A stretch of 64,000 nucleotides of DNA from Micromonospora polyrhachis (GCF_014203835.1 NZ_JACHJW010000001.1:5468501-5532500); one strand, 5' to 3'; shown: positions 11,719 through 21,028, numbered from the stretch's first letter. Notes: generated by a model not told the origin, from the letters alone. Made by a program: numbers and translations.

Positions 11719-12636
11719 GTGGCACTCGGTCTTCCCTCCGTTCTCCCTCAGTCGCAGCCGTCGATCGGGGAGCTGATCCAGGGTTCCCGCCCGACCTTCT
11801 CGTTCGAGTTCCTACCGCCGAAGACCGCCGAGGGCGAGCGGCAGCTGTGGCAGGCGATCCGGGAGTTGGAGCCGTTGCGGCCGTCGTTCGTGTCGATCAC
11901 CTACGGCGCGGGTGGGACGACCCGGGACACCACGGTCTCGGCCACCGAGCGGGTCGCCACCGAGACCACCCTGCTGCCCATGGCGCACCTGACTGCCGTC
12001 AACCACTCCGTCGCCGAACTGCGGCACGTCATCGGCCGACTGGCCGGCGCAGGGGTGCGCAACGTCCTCGCCGTGCGGGGTGACCCGCCGGGCAACCCGA
12101 CCGGTGAGTGGATCCAGCATCCCGAGGGCATGCTCTACGCCGAGGAACTGGTCCGGCTGGTACGGGAGTCCGGCGACTTCAGTGTCGGAGTGGCGGCCTT
12201 CCCCTACAAACACCCCAGGTCACCCGACATCACCACCGACACCGCCCACTTCGTCCGCAAGTGCCGAGCCGGGGCCGACTTCGCCATCACCCAGATGTTC
12301 TTCGACGCCGACGACTATCTGCGCCTGCGGGACCGGGTCGCCGCCGCCGGCTGTGACACGCCGATCGTGCCGGGCGTGATGCCGGTGACGCAGATCGGCA
12401 CCATCGAACGTTCGGTCCAGCTCTCCGGAGCCCCCTTCCCACCGGCCCTGGCCACCCGCTTCGAGCGGATCGCCGACGATCCTGAGGCGGTACGTCGACT
12501 CGGTATCGAACAGGCCAGCGAGATGTGCCGGCGACTGCTCGACGAGGGCGTGCCGGGCATCCACTTCATCACCCTCAACCGGTCCACCGCGACCCGGAAG
12601 GTCTGGCATAACCTCCAGCTCGCCGCTCGGGTGTAA
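11719..12636 (+). CDS. metF: 5,10-methylenetetrahydrofolate reductase
   Basis: 305-residue flavin-dependent TIM-barrel enzyme that reduces methylene-THF to methyl-THF for methionine synthesis. Motifs: FSFEFLPPKTAEGE (catalytic Glu region), SITYGAGGTTRDTT, LAVRGDPPG (FAD site), FPYKHPRS, FAITQMFFDADDY and PIVPGVMPVTQ. GTG start at 11719. The corresponding M. tuberculosis locus ends with Rv2172c of this family, supporting conserved gene order. Confidence 0.94.
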   Translation: MALGLPSVLPQSQPSIGELIQGSRPTFSFEFLPPKTAEGERQLWQAIRELEPLRPSFVSITYGAGGTTRDTTVSATERVATETTLLPMAHLTAVNHSVAELRHVIGRLAGAGVRNVLAVRGDPPGNPTGEWIQHPEGMLYAEELVRLVRESGDFSVGVAAFPYKHPRSPDITTDTAHFVRKCRAGADFAITQMFFDADDYLRLRDRVAAAGCDTPIVPGVMPVTQIGTIERSVQLSGAPFPPALATRFERIADDPEAVRRLGIEQASEMCRRLLDEGVPGIHFITLNRSTATRKVWHNLQLAARV

Positions 12637-12682
12637 TCCGGGCTGGCGCGCTACCTGAGCCGCCGCTGACAGGTTGAGTTGG

Positions 12683-13369
12683 GTGGTGGGCACACGGGTG
12701 AGACTGAGCTGGGACGACTACGCGGCCATCTGGGCGCGGCTACACGGGGGATTCGACCCCCGACTGGCCGCGCCGAGCGTACGCGGCTGGCTGCGGATGG
12801 CATACCGGATCGGTTATCTGCTCGCCAGGCTGCGGGTGACCCCGAGCGCGGTGACCGTGGTCGGCGTGCTGCTCTCCGTCGCCGTACCGGTGGCGGTGCT
12901 GCGTACCCCGACCGGACCGCTCATCGGCGCGGGCCTGGTCGTGCTCTCGGCGGTGGCGGACAGCGTCGACGGCGCGCTCGCCGTGGTCACCAACCGCTAC
13001 AGTCGGCTCGGCTACGTCTACGACTCGGTGGCCGACCGGTTCGGTGAGGCCTGCTGGCTGGTCGCCTTCTGGTTGGTCGGTGCGCCGGGGATCCTGGTCG
13101 TGGCGGCCGGCGCGCTGTCCTGGCTGCACGAGTACGTACGGGCTCGTGCCGTCTCGGCGGGAATGAAGGAGATCGGCACGGTGACCGCCGGGGAGCGACC
13201 CACCCGGGTCTCGGTCGGGCTGGTCGGGCTGCTGGCGGCCGGGGTGACCGGTCTGATCCAGCCGGACCTGGCCGCCGGCACGATCACGGTGGTCAGCGCC
13301 GTGTGGATCCTGCTCGCCCTGTTCGGACTGGCCCAACTGCTGGCCGTCGTCCGCCGTTCCCTGGCCTGA
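12683..13369 (+). CDS. CDP-alcohol phosphatidyltransferase family membrane protein
   Basis: About 228 residues with around six membrane helices. The catalytic CDP-alcohol signature is visible near residue 93: DSVDGALAVVTNRYSRLGYV followed by YDSVADR. All four metal-ligand Asp are present, although the usual AR after DGxx is AV here. Transfers a phospho-alcohol onto CDP-diacylglycerol or a related substrate; the alcohol is not identifiable. Start is uncertain: GTG 12683 is chosen, with TTG 12674 and GTG 12686 also in frame. Lies 46 bases after metF, perhaps cotranscribed. Confidence 0.82.
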   Translation: MVGTRVRLSWDDYAAIWARLHGGFDPRLAAPSVRGWLRMAYRIGYLLARLRVTPSAVTVVGVLLSVAVPVAVLRTPTGPLIGAGLVVLSAVADSVDGALAVVTNRYSRLGYVYDSVADRFGEACWLVAFWLVGAPGILVVAAGALSWLHEYVRARAVSAGMKEIGTVTAGERPTRVSVGLVGLLAAGVTGLIQPDLAAGTITVVSAVWILLALFGLAQLLAVVRRSLA

Positions 13370-13585
13370 GGTGCCAACGTCGAGCAGTGATCTGTCGATC
13401 GTGAGTCCCTCGCCGTGTGCGGCAATACCACTATTTGGTCAGGCATCCTGGAGAACTGACTGACCTGACTGTGAGTGAGCTGGTCAAGATGCGCGTCGGA
13501 AACACCGGCCAGGTGTGGGGTTGACGGCCAAAGATCCACAATGGAGGATGGCGCACGAAAACCGTGAGCAAGAAGAAGGAAAAGT

Positions 13586-13975
13586 ATGCCAAAGCAGCAA
13601 CGCTTGCACCCGATGCGGCGAATATTGGTCGCCTTCGCAGCCACAGTCGTGGCGCTACTCGGCTCCGCTGTGGTCGCCTCGCCGGCCCAGGCCTACTGCG
13701 GATGGGCTCCCCAGATAAACGGTGAAGGTTACGTCGTCTCCAACCATATGACGTATCTGCGAACCGGTCCACGCGCCGCGTGTTCGCACAACCTCGAGAT
13801 CGGCGCTGGCAAAAAGATCTGGCTCCATTGCGAGTATCAGAACGAATACGGCAACGTGTGGTACTACGGCCGCCTAGAGGGCACCAATGTTTATGGCTGG
13901 ATCTACGACGGGAACGTCGGCTACTACTATCATGACGATAATGGCAACGGACTCTACGAATTCGCCACGTGCTGA
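13586..13975 (+). CDS. Small secreted SH3-like protein
   Basis: 129 residues. A Sec signal peptide (RRILVAFAATVVALLGSAVV) ends at SPAQAYC, predicting cleavage after AQA. The mature ~90-residue part contains Tyr/Trp/Gly-rich strands (HMTYLRTGP, IWLHCEYQNEYG, VWYYGRL, VYGWIYDGNVGYY) resembling bacterial SH3 modules, with four Cys likely forming disulfides. ATG follows AAGAAGGAAAAGT. Base composition is markedly less GC-rich than neighbours, suggesting a recent arrival. Probably cell-wall associated; no enzymatic motif. Confidence 0.75.
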   Translation: MPKQQRLHPMRRILVAFAATVVALLGSAVVASPAQAYCGWAPQINGEGYVVSNHMTYLRTGPRAACSHNLEIGAGKKIWLHCEYQNEYGNVWYYGRLEGTNVYGWIYDGNVGYYYHDDNGNGLYEFATC

Positions 13976-14130
13976 TTTTTGTGGGTGTTGATTTGCTGCC
14001 GTAACGCACTCCGCTAAACGGCAAGTGCTCCGCATGGAATGTCCTGCGGCGGCGATCCTCATCGACCTCCTGAATCGACCTGGCCCCGCCCGCGACGAGT
14101 TGGCGGGGCCACCACCACTAGAGTCAGCAC

Positions 14131-15024
14131 GTGAGTCAATCTCGCGATAGCGATGCCGGGTCAGATCAGAGTGGACGGCGGCGACCGCGAAGCCGGTGGT
14201 ACATGCGGATCGTGCCGGTCGCAGTCGCCGTACTGGCGGCGATCCTGTTGGTTTCCGGGGTGCCAGGGGCGACCGTTCAGCGGACCATGGCACGGGCGGT
14301 GCCCTCCGGCGTTGCCCAGCCGGGTGCCAGCGGCAGTCCAGAGCCCACCGCCGCCACCCCCACGCCGACCCGGCCAGCCAGCAAGTACGCGGCCCGGCTG
14401 CCCCAGTTCTCGGCCCCGCCAACGCCGGAACCGGTCACCGTGCCGGACGGTCCGAACGCGGCCTGGTACCACCGGATCCCGACCAGTCAACCGGTGGCGT
14501 TCATAACCATCGACGACGGCTGGGTGAAGCATCCGGAAGCCCGGGAACTGCTGGCGGCGGCCGGGGTGCCGGTGACGCTCTTCCTGACCATCGACTCGAT
14601 CAAGGACAACCCCGACTACTTCCGACAGCTCCAGTCGGACAAGGTGACCATCGAGGCGCACACGATCAGTCACCCGTCCCTGCGCGGCCAGTCGTACGCA
14701 CTGCAACGCCGGGAGCTGTGCGGATCGGCCGACCAGCTCGGCAAGTGGTACGGCCGCCGGCCGATCTTCTTCCGGCCGCCGTTCGGCAACAAGGACACCA
14801 CCACCCTGAAGGCCGCCCGGGACTGTGGCATGAAGGCGGGCTTCTTCTGGACCGAGACGGTGCACGAGGGCAAGGTCCGCTACCAGAAGGGAAAGACGGT
14901 CCAGGCGGGCGACATCCTGCTGATGCACTTCCGCCCGGCGTTCGTCGAGGACTTCATCGCCGCGCTCGTCGCCATCCACCGGGCCGGTCTGACCCCAGCC
15001 CTGCTCAGCGACTACGTACGTTGA
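14131..15024 (+). CDS. Membrane-anchored polysaccharide deacetylase (NodB/CE4 fold)
   Basis: 297 residues: short basic N-terminus, signal-anchor helix (about 25-45), Pro/Thr-rich linker (to about 110), then the NodB domain. CE4 motifs are present: TIDDGW (catalytic base and metal Asp), HTISHPSL (HxxxH metal ligands) and RPPFGN; a late segment ILLMHFRP supplies the last active-site His. Expected to N-deacetylate peptidoglycan or another surface amino sugar outside the membrane. GTG start at 14131. Stands alone between convergent or unrelated genes. Confidence 0.88.
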   Translation: MSQSRDSDAGSDQSGRRRPRSRWYMRIVPVAVAVLAAILLVSGVPGATVQRTMARAVPSGVAQPGASGSPEPTAATPTPTRPASKYAARLPQFSAPPTPEPVTVPDGPNAAWYHRIPTSQPVAFITIDDGWVKHPEARELLAAAGVPVTLFLTIDSIKDNPDYFRQLQSDKVTIEAHTISHPSLRGQSYALQRRELCGSADQLGKWYGRRPIFFRPPFGNKDTTTLKAARDCGMKAGFFWTETVHEGKVRYQKGKTVQAGDILLMHFRPAFVEDFIAALVAIHRAGLTPALLSDYVR

Positions 15025-15046
15025 GAACGGTCAACGCAGGAGAAAG

Positions 15047-15958
15047 CTAGTCTGGTTCCGAGACGTTGGCCGGCGGCAGTCGGGCCAGGTCCTCGGCGGA
15101 CACCGGTCGTAGGGCCATCAGGTTCATCAACGGCCCGAGGCTCCACTGCTCCCGATCCGAGCTGTCCCGACTATCGGCGGCCGAATAGCTCGTCACAGTG
15201 ATCTCATAGGGGGCATCGCCCAGGCAGAACTCTACGATGCTCAGCCGGTCATCATATGAAGGCTCGATCAGAACCCGGTCGGTCGTACCGTCGCACCTCT
15301 CACGGCCCCGCGCGGGCTCGATGACGACTCTCAGGGTGGGCCCGGTGGAGGTATCCGCCCTGTGGTGATCGGAGAGGACGATCGCAACGCTGTAGTTGCC
15401 GGCACCGGCGCGCACGGCGTGGAATCCGGGCACATCCACCATCACCAGCGGTACGCCAACCGCCCGAAAGTCGTCGGCCCGCCAGGCGACCTGACTGAAC
15501 CGTTCGACCAACACGGCTCCAGTCGGCGCGACGACTATCGCCAGCGCCGCCAGCAATGCCCGCCGGGCGCTGACCGGACGGGCCGCCATGGCCAGGGCGA
15601 GGTGCACCACGAGCACGACAACCGCCCAGCAGATCGCGATCGCCCACTTGTCCCGGGCCTGCCCGCCCGCCGTCACTCCCATCGGTATCACCACCATGGA
15701 AGCAAGGGGGACGAGCAGGTGCACCGGGTGGGAGCGGCGGCGGCCAGCCAGCAGAAGGACCACGACCGCCAGTACGGCGGTGGTCACCACTCCGGCCAGC
15801 CACAGGACGGGAATCGGGAGAGGGGAACTATGCCAGTCCTCATCGGTGAGGCGTAGGGCGACCACGACAACAGCCAGCGCACTTACCAGCCCGCAGGTGA
15901 GCCCCTCGACCAGCCGGCGCCGCCAGGTGCTGGGGGTCGTCGTACGCGGTTTAGCCAT
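15047..15958 (-). CDS. Four-helix membrane protein with extracytoplasmic C-terminal domain, unknown function
   Basis: 303 residues. Four hydrophobic helices lie in the first ~150 residues (for example LTCGLVSALAVVVVALRL, VLWLAGVVTTAVLAVVVLLL, WAVVVLVVHLALAMAA, ALLAALAIVVAPTGAVLV), then about 150 polar residues with two Cys. No family recognised. ATG at 15958; convergent with the deacetylase gene. Confidence 0.7.
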   Translation of the reverse strand: MAKPRTTTPSTWRRRLVEGLTCGLVSALAVVVVALRLTDEDWHSSPLPIPVLWLAGVVTTAVLAVVVLLLAGRRRSHPVHLLVPLASMVVIPMGVTAGGQARDKWAIAICWAVVVLVVHLALAMAARPVSARRALLAALAIVVAPTGAVLVERFSQVAWRADDFRAVGVPLVMVDVPGFHAVRAGAGNYSVAIVLSDHHRADTSTGPTLRVVIEPARGRERCDGTTDRVLIEPSYDDRLSIVEFCLGDAPYEITVTSYSAADSRDSSDREQWSLGPLMNLMALRPVSAEDLARLPPANVSEPD

Positions 15959-16081
15959 TCATCGATGTTCGCAGACGCCCCTCATCCGTGCCTCCCCGCA
16001 GCATCCACCACGGTGGGGCGGGTACCGGCAACGGAGCCCACGCACAGTCAGCGGAGTACAACAACCGTCAGCGGTGCCGCG

Positions 16082-16504
16082 TCATTTCGATGCCTTCACT
16101 ACTGCGGTCACCTCCACCTCCAACACCGCTCCGGGCAGGAAGAGTCGGCTGACCTCGACGGTCGTGCTCGCCGGTGGAGTGGTTGCCGGGGCGGCCGGGA
16201 AGAGTCGACGGCGTATCGCACCGTAGGCGGGCAGGTCGTCCAGATCGGTCATGAAGGTACGGATGTGCAGGACGTCGGCGAGCGTCGCGCCGTGGGCGGC
16301 GAGTACTCCGTCGATGATTTCGAATACCCGTTCCGCCTGGGTGGCTGCGTCGCCCGGTGCGACCACCTCGCCGATGTCGTCGACCGCGACCTGCCCGGAG
16401 AGCATGAGCAGCGCGCCCCCAGGGAGATCGACCCGAGCGATGTGTGCGAAGCGGTCGCCGAACGGCGCGGCGACGGTCGAGGGGTTGTCCAGGGTGAGAT
16501 TCAT
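16082..16504 (-). CDS. ridA: RidA/YjgF-family enamine/imine deaminase
   Basis: 140-residue protein of the trimeric RidA family that hydrolyses reactive enamines/imines. The segment MLSGQVAVDDIGEVV, the AQAERVFEIIDGVLAAHGAT helix, VLHIRTFMTDLDDLPAY and the C-terminal EVEVTAVVKA follow the family pattern; an Arg in HIRTF occupies the usual carboxylate-binding position. ATG overlaps the stop of the upstream dehydrogenase gene (ATGA), so they form an operon facing a LysR gene. RidA acting on products of the partner enzyme is inference. Confidence 0.9.
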   Translation of the reverse strand: MNLTLDNPSTVAAPFGDRFAHIARVDLPGGALLMLSGQVAVDDIGEVVAPGDAATQAERVFEIIDGVLAAHGATLADVLHIRTFMTDLDDLPAYGAIRRRLFPAAPATTPPASTTVEVSRLFLPGAVLEVEVTAVVKASK

Positions 16505-17334
16505 CGGGGCTCCGTACTGACGAGGGTGCAGATGTCCGCTGCCGGATCGGCGGCGACCAGGAGTTGGAGGGCGGCGGTCGCCACCGGAACGTTGGTGGTC
16601 ACGTCGCGCAGGGCGAGCCGTACGTCCTTGGCGGCCAGGGCGTTCGCGAACGACGCGCCGGTGGCGGTCGCCCGCCTGACCGCCCCGCCCAGCGGCCCGG
16701 CGGCGAGTACGTCGAACGCCACCGCCCGGTCGACGTCGAGCGCGTCGGCCACGGTCAGGGTGTCGCGCAACGCGCCGAGAGCGGTGAGCATCGCGGTGTT
16801 GACCACGAGTTTCAGCGCGGCGGCGGCACCAACCGGGCCACAGGAACGGATCGTGCCGAGGTGCCGCAGGACGGGTTCGACGAGGTCCAGGGCGGCAGTT
16901 GGGCCACCGGCGAAGATGGTGAGACTGCCGGCCGCGACGGCGTCGACACTGCCGCCGACCGGCGCGTCCAGGAGCGACACCGTGTCGGGCAGGCGGTCGG
17001 CGATGTGGCGTACCTCGTCCGGGCTGATCGTCGACATCTGCACCACGACCGTGCCGGGACGCAGCGTGTGCACCACCGCGTCGCCCTTGCCGGACGTAGG
17101 GGAACCGAAGAGAGCGGCCTCGACCGCGCCCGCATCGGTCAGCATGGTGATCACCAGGTCGGCCCCGGTCACTGCGCGGCTGGGGGCGGCGGCGAGCACC
17201 GCCCCCGCCTCAGCCAGCGCGGCGGCGCGGCCCGGGGTGCGGTTCCACACGGTGACCCGATGACCGGTGGCCAGCAGCCGACGGACCATCGCCGACCCCA
17301 TCTGACCGGTGCCCAGCACTGCGATTTCTGACAT
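16501..17334 (-). CDS. NAD(P)-dependent beta-hydroxyacid dehydrogenase-like / imine-reductase-like oxidoreductase
   Basis: 277 residues with N-terminal Rossmann motif GTGQMGSAM (residues 7-15) and RTP after strand 2, suggesting NADP preference. STISPDE, DAPVGGSVDAV and a helical C-terminal domain containing LKLVVNTAM follow. These are landmarks of the 6-phosphogluconate/3-hydroxyisobutyrate dehydrogenase superfamily; the Lys of KLVVN corresponds to the catalytic lysine of true hydroxyacid dehydrogenases. The ATG at 17334 was preferred to an upstream in-frame ATG because it starts directly at the Rossmann strand. Couples with ridA; substrate unknown. Confidence 0.86.
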   Translation of the reverse strand: MSEIAVLGTGQMGSAMVRRLLATGHRVTVWNRTPGRAAALAEAGAVLAAAPSRAVTGADLVITMLTDAGAVEAALFGSPTSGKGDAVVHTLRPGTVVVQMSTISPDEVRHIADRLPDTVSLLDAPVGGSVDAVAAGSLTIFAGGPTAALDLVEPVLRHLGTIRSCGPVGAAAALKLVVNTAMLTALGALRDTLTVADALDVDRAVAFDVLAAGPLGGAVRRATATGASFANALAAKDVRLALRDVTTNVPVATAALQLLVAADPAADICTLVSTEPR

Positions 17335-17413
17335 GGCCACCACGCTAGGGCTGACGCTGGTATGCGACCAACGAATGTCTCGCATCGCTGCCATGCGGCG
17401 ATAGCATGATTAT

Positions 17414-18379
17414 GTGGATACCCAACTCCTGGAGGTGTTCCGGACCGTCGCCCGGTACGGCTCGATCACGGCCGCCGCCCGCGTCCTGCGTTACACCCAG
17501 TCGGCCGTATCCCGACAGATCGCAACGCTGGAGACGGAGATTGGAGCGCGGGTTCTCGACCGGCTGCCCCGGGGCGTGACGCTTACCGAGGAGGGGCGAA
17601 TACTGCTCGGCCATGCCGAGGCCGTCCTCGACCGGCTCACCGCCGCCCGGCGGGACCTCGACGCACTGCACGGCCTCGGCAGCGGACGGCTGCGCGTCGG
17701 CGCGTTCCCGACCGCCGTCGCCGCCCTCGTACCCCGGGCGCTGGCCGCGTTCCGCACCGCGTACCCGGAAGTGGCATTGTCCCTGGTGGAGGGCCTGACC
17801 CCCGCGCTGCTGGAGCGGCTGGTCGCCGGGGACGCCGACGTTGCCGTGGTGAGCACGTCCCCGACGAGCCTGCTCGACCAGGGTCGATTCGACCTGCACC
17901 ACCTGCTGGACGAGCGGCTGCTGGTCGCCGTCTCCCGGGAGCATCGGCTGGCCCGGCGACGCACGGTACGGCTCGCCGAACTCGCCGACGACGCGTTCAT
18001 CGTCGGCTCGTCGACCGCCGAGGAGACCCTGCTGCGGGCCAGCCTGCCCAGCGGCTTCCCGCCGCGCATCGACATCGTCGCGGCCGAGTGGACCGGCAAG
18101 CTCGGCTGTGTCGCCGCCGGGCTGGGCGTCGCGCTCGTCCCGGCGCTGGCCGTTCGGGGCACGCCGACCGACATCGCGCTGCTGCGCCTACATACGCAGG
18201 ACGAGTCGGTCCGGCAGATCTACGCCGCCACCGTCGCCGGGCGAGCCAAGCCACCCGCGTTGACCCGGTTCCTGACCTATCTAGACGAGTCGGCACGCGG
18301 ACTCGACCAGGACCGGCAGCCGGGGACAGCGGTCAGGCGGGGCCGATCTGGCCGGCGACGATCTGCGCCGACAGGGTGA
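17414..18379 (+). CDS. LysR-family transcriptional regulator
   Basis: 321 residues: winged HTH at 1-60 (LLEVFRTVARYGSITAAARV then TQSAVSRQIATLETEIGARV) and an effector-binding domain (about 90-300). GTG start at 17414. Divergent from the dehydrogenase/ridA operon with an 80-base spacer, the classical arrangement for regulation of that operon. The last 47 bases overlap the 3' end of the convergent crtI gene. Confidence 0.9.
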   Translation: MDTQLLEVFRTVARYGSITAAARVLRYTQSAVSRQIATLETEIGARVLDRLPRGVTLTEEGRILLGHAEAVLDRLTAARRDLDALHGLGSGRLRVGAFPTAVAALVPRALAAFRTAYPEVALSLVEGLTPALLERLVAGDADVAVVSTSPTSLLDQGRFDLHHLLDERLLVAVSREHRLARRRTVRLAELADDAFIVGSSTAEETLLRASLPSGFPPRIDIVAAEWTGKLGCVAAGLGVALVPALAVRGTPTDIALLRLHTQDESVRQIYAATVAGRAKPPALTRFLTYLDESARGLDQDRQPGTAVRRGRSGRRRSAPTG

Positions 18380-19814
18380 CCATCGGCAGGCCACCACCGG
18401 GATGCGCGGAACCACCCACCAGGAAGAGCCCGTGTGCCGGCCCTCGGTTGGCCGGACGGAGCAGACTGCCGGCCGTACCGTAGATCACGCCACCCGGGGC
18501 GGCGGTGTCGGAGGCCAGGTCCGCCGGGGTCCGGACCTCTCGGAACACCAGCCGATCGCGCACGTCGACCCCGCGCGCGGCGAGCACATCGAGGACCCGA
18601 TCCGCGTACGCCTCGGCGAGCCCCGCCCGCCGCCAGTCCACCCCCGACATGCTCCGACCGTGGCGGGCGGCGTTGACCAGCACGAACCAGGATTCGTGCC
18701 CGTCCGGGCGGACCTGCGGATCGTCGGCCACGGTGACGAAGACCGTCGGATCCAGCGCCGGCCGGGCCGGGACACCCCGCCCCGGGTGGCCGAAGACCGC
18801 GTCGAACTCGGCGTCGTAGTCGTCGGGGAAGAACACGGTGTGGTGGGCCAGTCCAGATGATCCCCGTACGCCGAGCAGCAGGACGAAACCGGCCAGACTC
18901 CGGTCTGTCAGCCCGGTCAGCCGGCTGGGGGAGGGGAGCAGGTCCCGATAGACGGTGAGCGCGTCGACGTTCGCCACCACCACGTCCGCGCGGGCGGGGG
19001 CGGTGGCGCCGGCCAGTCGTACACCCTGCACCCGGCCGCCGGCGGCCTCGATGCGGGTGACCGTGGTGCCGGTCTGCACCACCACGCCCAGGTCGAGGCA
19101 GCGGGACAGCAGCGCGTCGGCGAGCGTGCCCAGGCCGCCGCGCAGATACCAACCGCCGAAGGCCAGTTCGGCGTACGGCACGGCGACCAGCGCGGCCGGG
19201 GCTCGGCGCGGATCGGCCCCGGTGTAGGTGGCGTACCGGTCCAGCAGCATGCGCAGCCGAGGATCACGCAGGTGGTGGCGGCCCAGTCCCCGCAGGGTCC
19301 GGCCCGGGGCGATCGCGGCCAGGTCACCCAGCCGCCAGGCCAGCCGGGCCAGGGAGAGCGGCGAGTCGACCGGGCTGCGCAGAATGTCCCGCCACGAGGC
19401 GTCCCAGACCCGCTCGGCTCGCCGCCACAGCCGCGCCCAGTCGGTGGCGGCCGGTGCGCCGAACGCCTCTTCGATCCGGTCGGCGAAGATTGTCGGCTCG
19501 GCGCACGAGTCCAGCCGGGTGCCGTCCGGAAAGACGTGCCGCACGATCGGGTCGAGCGGCACCAGGTCGACGTACTCGTCCAGCTTCGCGCCGGTGGCCT
19601 CGAACAGTTCGGTGAAGACCTGCGGCAACGTGAGCAGACTCGGGCCGGTGTCGAAGTGGAAGGTCCCGTCCGGGGTCTCCCGGGAATAGCGGCCGAGTTT
19701 GCCGCCGACGGTGTCCGAGCGCTCGTAGACGGTGACCTCGTGTCCGGTGGCGGCCAACCGGGCCGCCGTGGCCAACCCACCCACCCCGGCACCCACGACC
19801 GCTATCCGAGCCAT
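18333..19814 (-). CDS. crtI: Phytoene desaturase family FAD oxidoreductase (CrtI)
   Basis: 493-residue carotenoid desaturase. N-terminal dinucleotide site VVGAGVGGLATAARLAATGH, then GGKLGRY and DTGPSLLTLP; the C-terminal FAD signature is FLVGGSAHPGGGLPMVTLS. It introduces double bonds into phytoene or a later carotenoid using FAD and a quinone or oxygen. ATG at 19814 has a good AAGGAGACT ribosome site; a longer reading to 19958 is unlikely. In the sioxanthin-type pathway of Salinispora the crt genes are split among loci, and this copy, lacking an adjacent crtB, fits that picture. Whether it acts on phytoene or performs the later 3,4-desaturation cannot be told. Confidence 0.9.
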   Translation of the reverse strand: MARIAVVGAGVGGLATAARLAATGHEVTVYERSDTVGGKLGRYSRETPDGTFHFDTGPSLLTLPQVFTELFEATGAKLDEYVDLVPLDPIVRHVFPDGTRLDSCAEPTIFADRIEEAFGAPAATDWARLWRRAERVWDASWRDILRSPVDSPLSLARLAWRLGDLAAIAPGRTLRGLGRHHLRDPRLRMLLDRYATYTGADPRRAPAALVAVPYAELAFGGWYLRGGLGTLADALLSRCLDLGVVVQTGTTVTRIEAAGGRVQGVRLAGATAPARADVVVANVDALTVYRDLLPSPSRLTGLTDRSLAGFVLLLGVRGSSGLAHHTVFFPDDYDAEFDAVFGHPGRGVPARPALDPTVFVTVADDPQVRPDGHESWFVLVNAARHGRSMSGVDWRRAGLAEAYADRVLDVLAARGVDVRDRLVFREVRTPADLASDTAAPGGVIYGTAGSLLRPANRGPAHGLFLVGGSAHPGGGLPMVTLSAQIVAGQIGPA

Positions 19815-19896
19815 GGCAGTCTCCTTATGCTGCTCTGCCCAATGCCTTTCAGGGGCAACCCGGTGGACCAGCTTCCCGGTGGACCGGGCAAAGGAT

Positions 19897-19938
19897 CGTG
19901 GAAACTTGTCCGGCCTGTGCGCCGGAAGAGTTTCCACG
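19897..19938. promoter_or_regulatory. Inverted repeat in the crtI upstream region
   Basis: Perfect 10-bp arms CGTGGAAACT (19897-19906) and AGTTTCCACG (19929-19938) are separated by 22 bases that include CCGG/CCGG. It lies about 85-125 bases upstream of the crtI start, between crtI and the divergent phosphotransferase gene. Spacing suits a dimeric or tetrameric regulator. Its role as an operator is inferred. Confidence 0.5.
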
Positions 19939-20034
19939 TTAGTCACCGAACGGGCCACACTCGGCTGACCCTACCAGCGGGCGACTGCGCAGCAGCGCTC
20001 GTGACCTGCTGTTTCCTGTCTTCGAAAGGTGATC

Positions 20035-21021
20035 ATGGAACGCGTGTTCCTGCAACCGGAGGATGTACGTGAACTGGTGACGGATCAGTTCGGCGTCAGT
20101 TGCCGGATCGCCGCGCTGGACCGACTGACGGGTGGCACCAAGAAAGGCGTATACCGGCTGAGCCTGGACGATCAGACGAGCGTGATCCTCTACGTGTGGG
20201 CGGCCGGCGAAGACTATTGGCCGCCATTGCCGGCTGTCCCGGACGATCCGTTTACCGACGCATCGGGCGCGGAACTGTTCGCCACCAACCACGCGGCCCT
20301 CGCCGCCGTCAACGTACGGATTCCGCAGCTGCTGATGCTCGACCGCGATGGCCGCTACCTCGACGCCGATATCGCATTACTTGAGGATGCGGGCGCGGTG
20401 AAGCTCGAAACGTTGATCGAGCGTGATCCGGTTGCCGCCGCCACGCCACTGTCCATGCTTGGTGACGCCCTGCGGCGTATGCACACCACGTTCAGCTCGA
20501 AATGCGGCAGGCTCGCCGCCACCACCGCCATCGCCGAAGCGTCCCAGAGCCGACGCGCCGAGGACATCATTCTCGACCAGGCGCTCAGTCAGCTGTACGC
20601 CGTGGCCATCCGCGATCCTCGGCTGGCCACGGCACACGACCGGATAGCCGGACATGTCCGTCGCCTCCGTGACGCGATCACGGACCGTCAGACGTACGGG
20701 CTGGTGCACGGCGAGCTCGGGCCAGATCACGTACTCGTCACACCGGCCGGTGAACCTGTCATGATCGATGTCGAAGGCCTGACGTACTTCGACGTCGAAT
20801 GGGAGCACGCCTGGCTACAGATGCGCTTCGGTGACGCGTACCCGTTGTTGCGCCCCGTCGACCTCGACCCGCACCGGTTGGCGCTCTACCGGTACGCCCA
20901 GGTGCTGTCCCTGATCGAGGGGCCGCTGCGCATCGCGGACACTGACTTCCCCGATCGGCAATGGATGCTGGACCTTGCCGAGCGAAACATCAACAAGGCA
21001 CTCACCGATGCGACGGGGTAG
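20035..21021 (+). CDS. Aminoglycoside-phosphotransferase-fold kinase
   Basis: 328 residues of the APH/choline-kinase superfamily. N-lobe: GGTKKGVYRLSLDDQTSVIL; C-lobe Brenner-type loop GLVHGELGPDHVLVTPAGEP, then MIDVEGLTYFDVEWEHAWLQ. The catalytic-loop Asp normally found as HGD is Glu here (HGE), and the Mg-binding IDxE is IDVE, so activity may be reduced or altered. ATG at 20035 follows GAAAGG. Could phosphorylate an antibiotic or a metabolite; only the fold is secure. Confidence 0.75.
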   Translation: MERVFLQPEDVRELVTDQFGVSCRIAALDRLTGGTKKGVYRLSLDDQTSVILYVWAAGEDYWPPLPAVPDDPFTDASGAELFATNHAALAAVNVRIPQLLMLDRDGRYLDADIALLEDAGAVKLETLIERDPVAAATPLSMLGDALRRMHTTFSSKCGRLAATTAIAEASQSRRAEDIILDQALSQLYAVAIRDPRLATAHDRIAGHVRRLRDAITDRQTYGLVHGELGPDHVLVTPAGEPVMIDVEGLTYFDVEWEHAWLQMRFGDAYPLLRPVDLDPHRLALYRYAQVLSLIEGPLRIADTDFPDRQWMLDLAERNINKALTDATG

Positions 21022-21028
21022 ATCCGCA

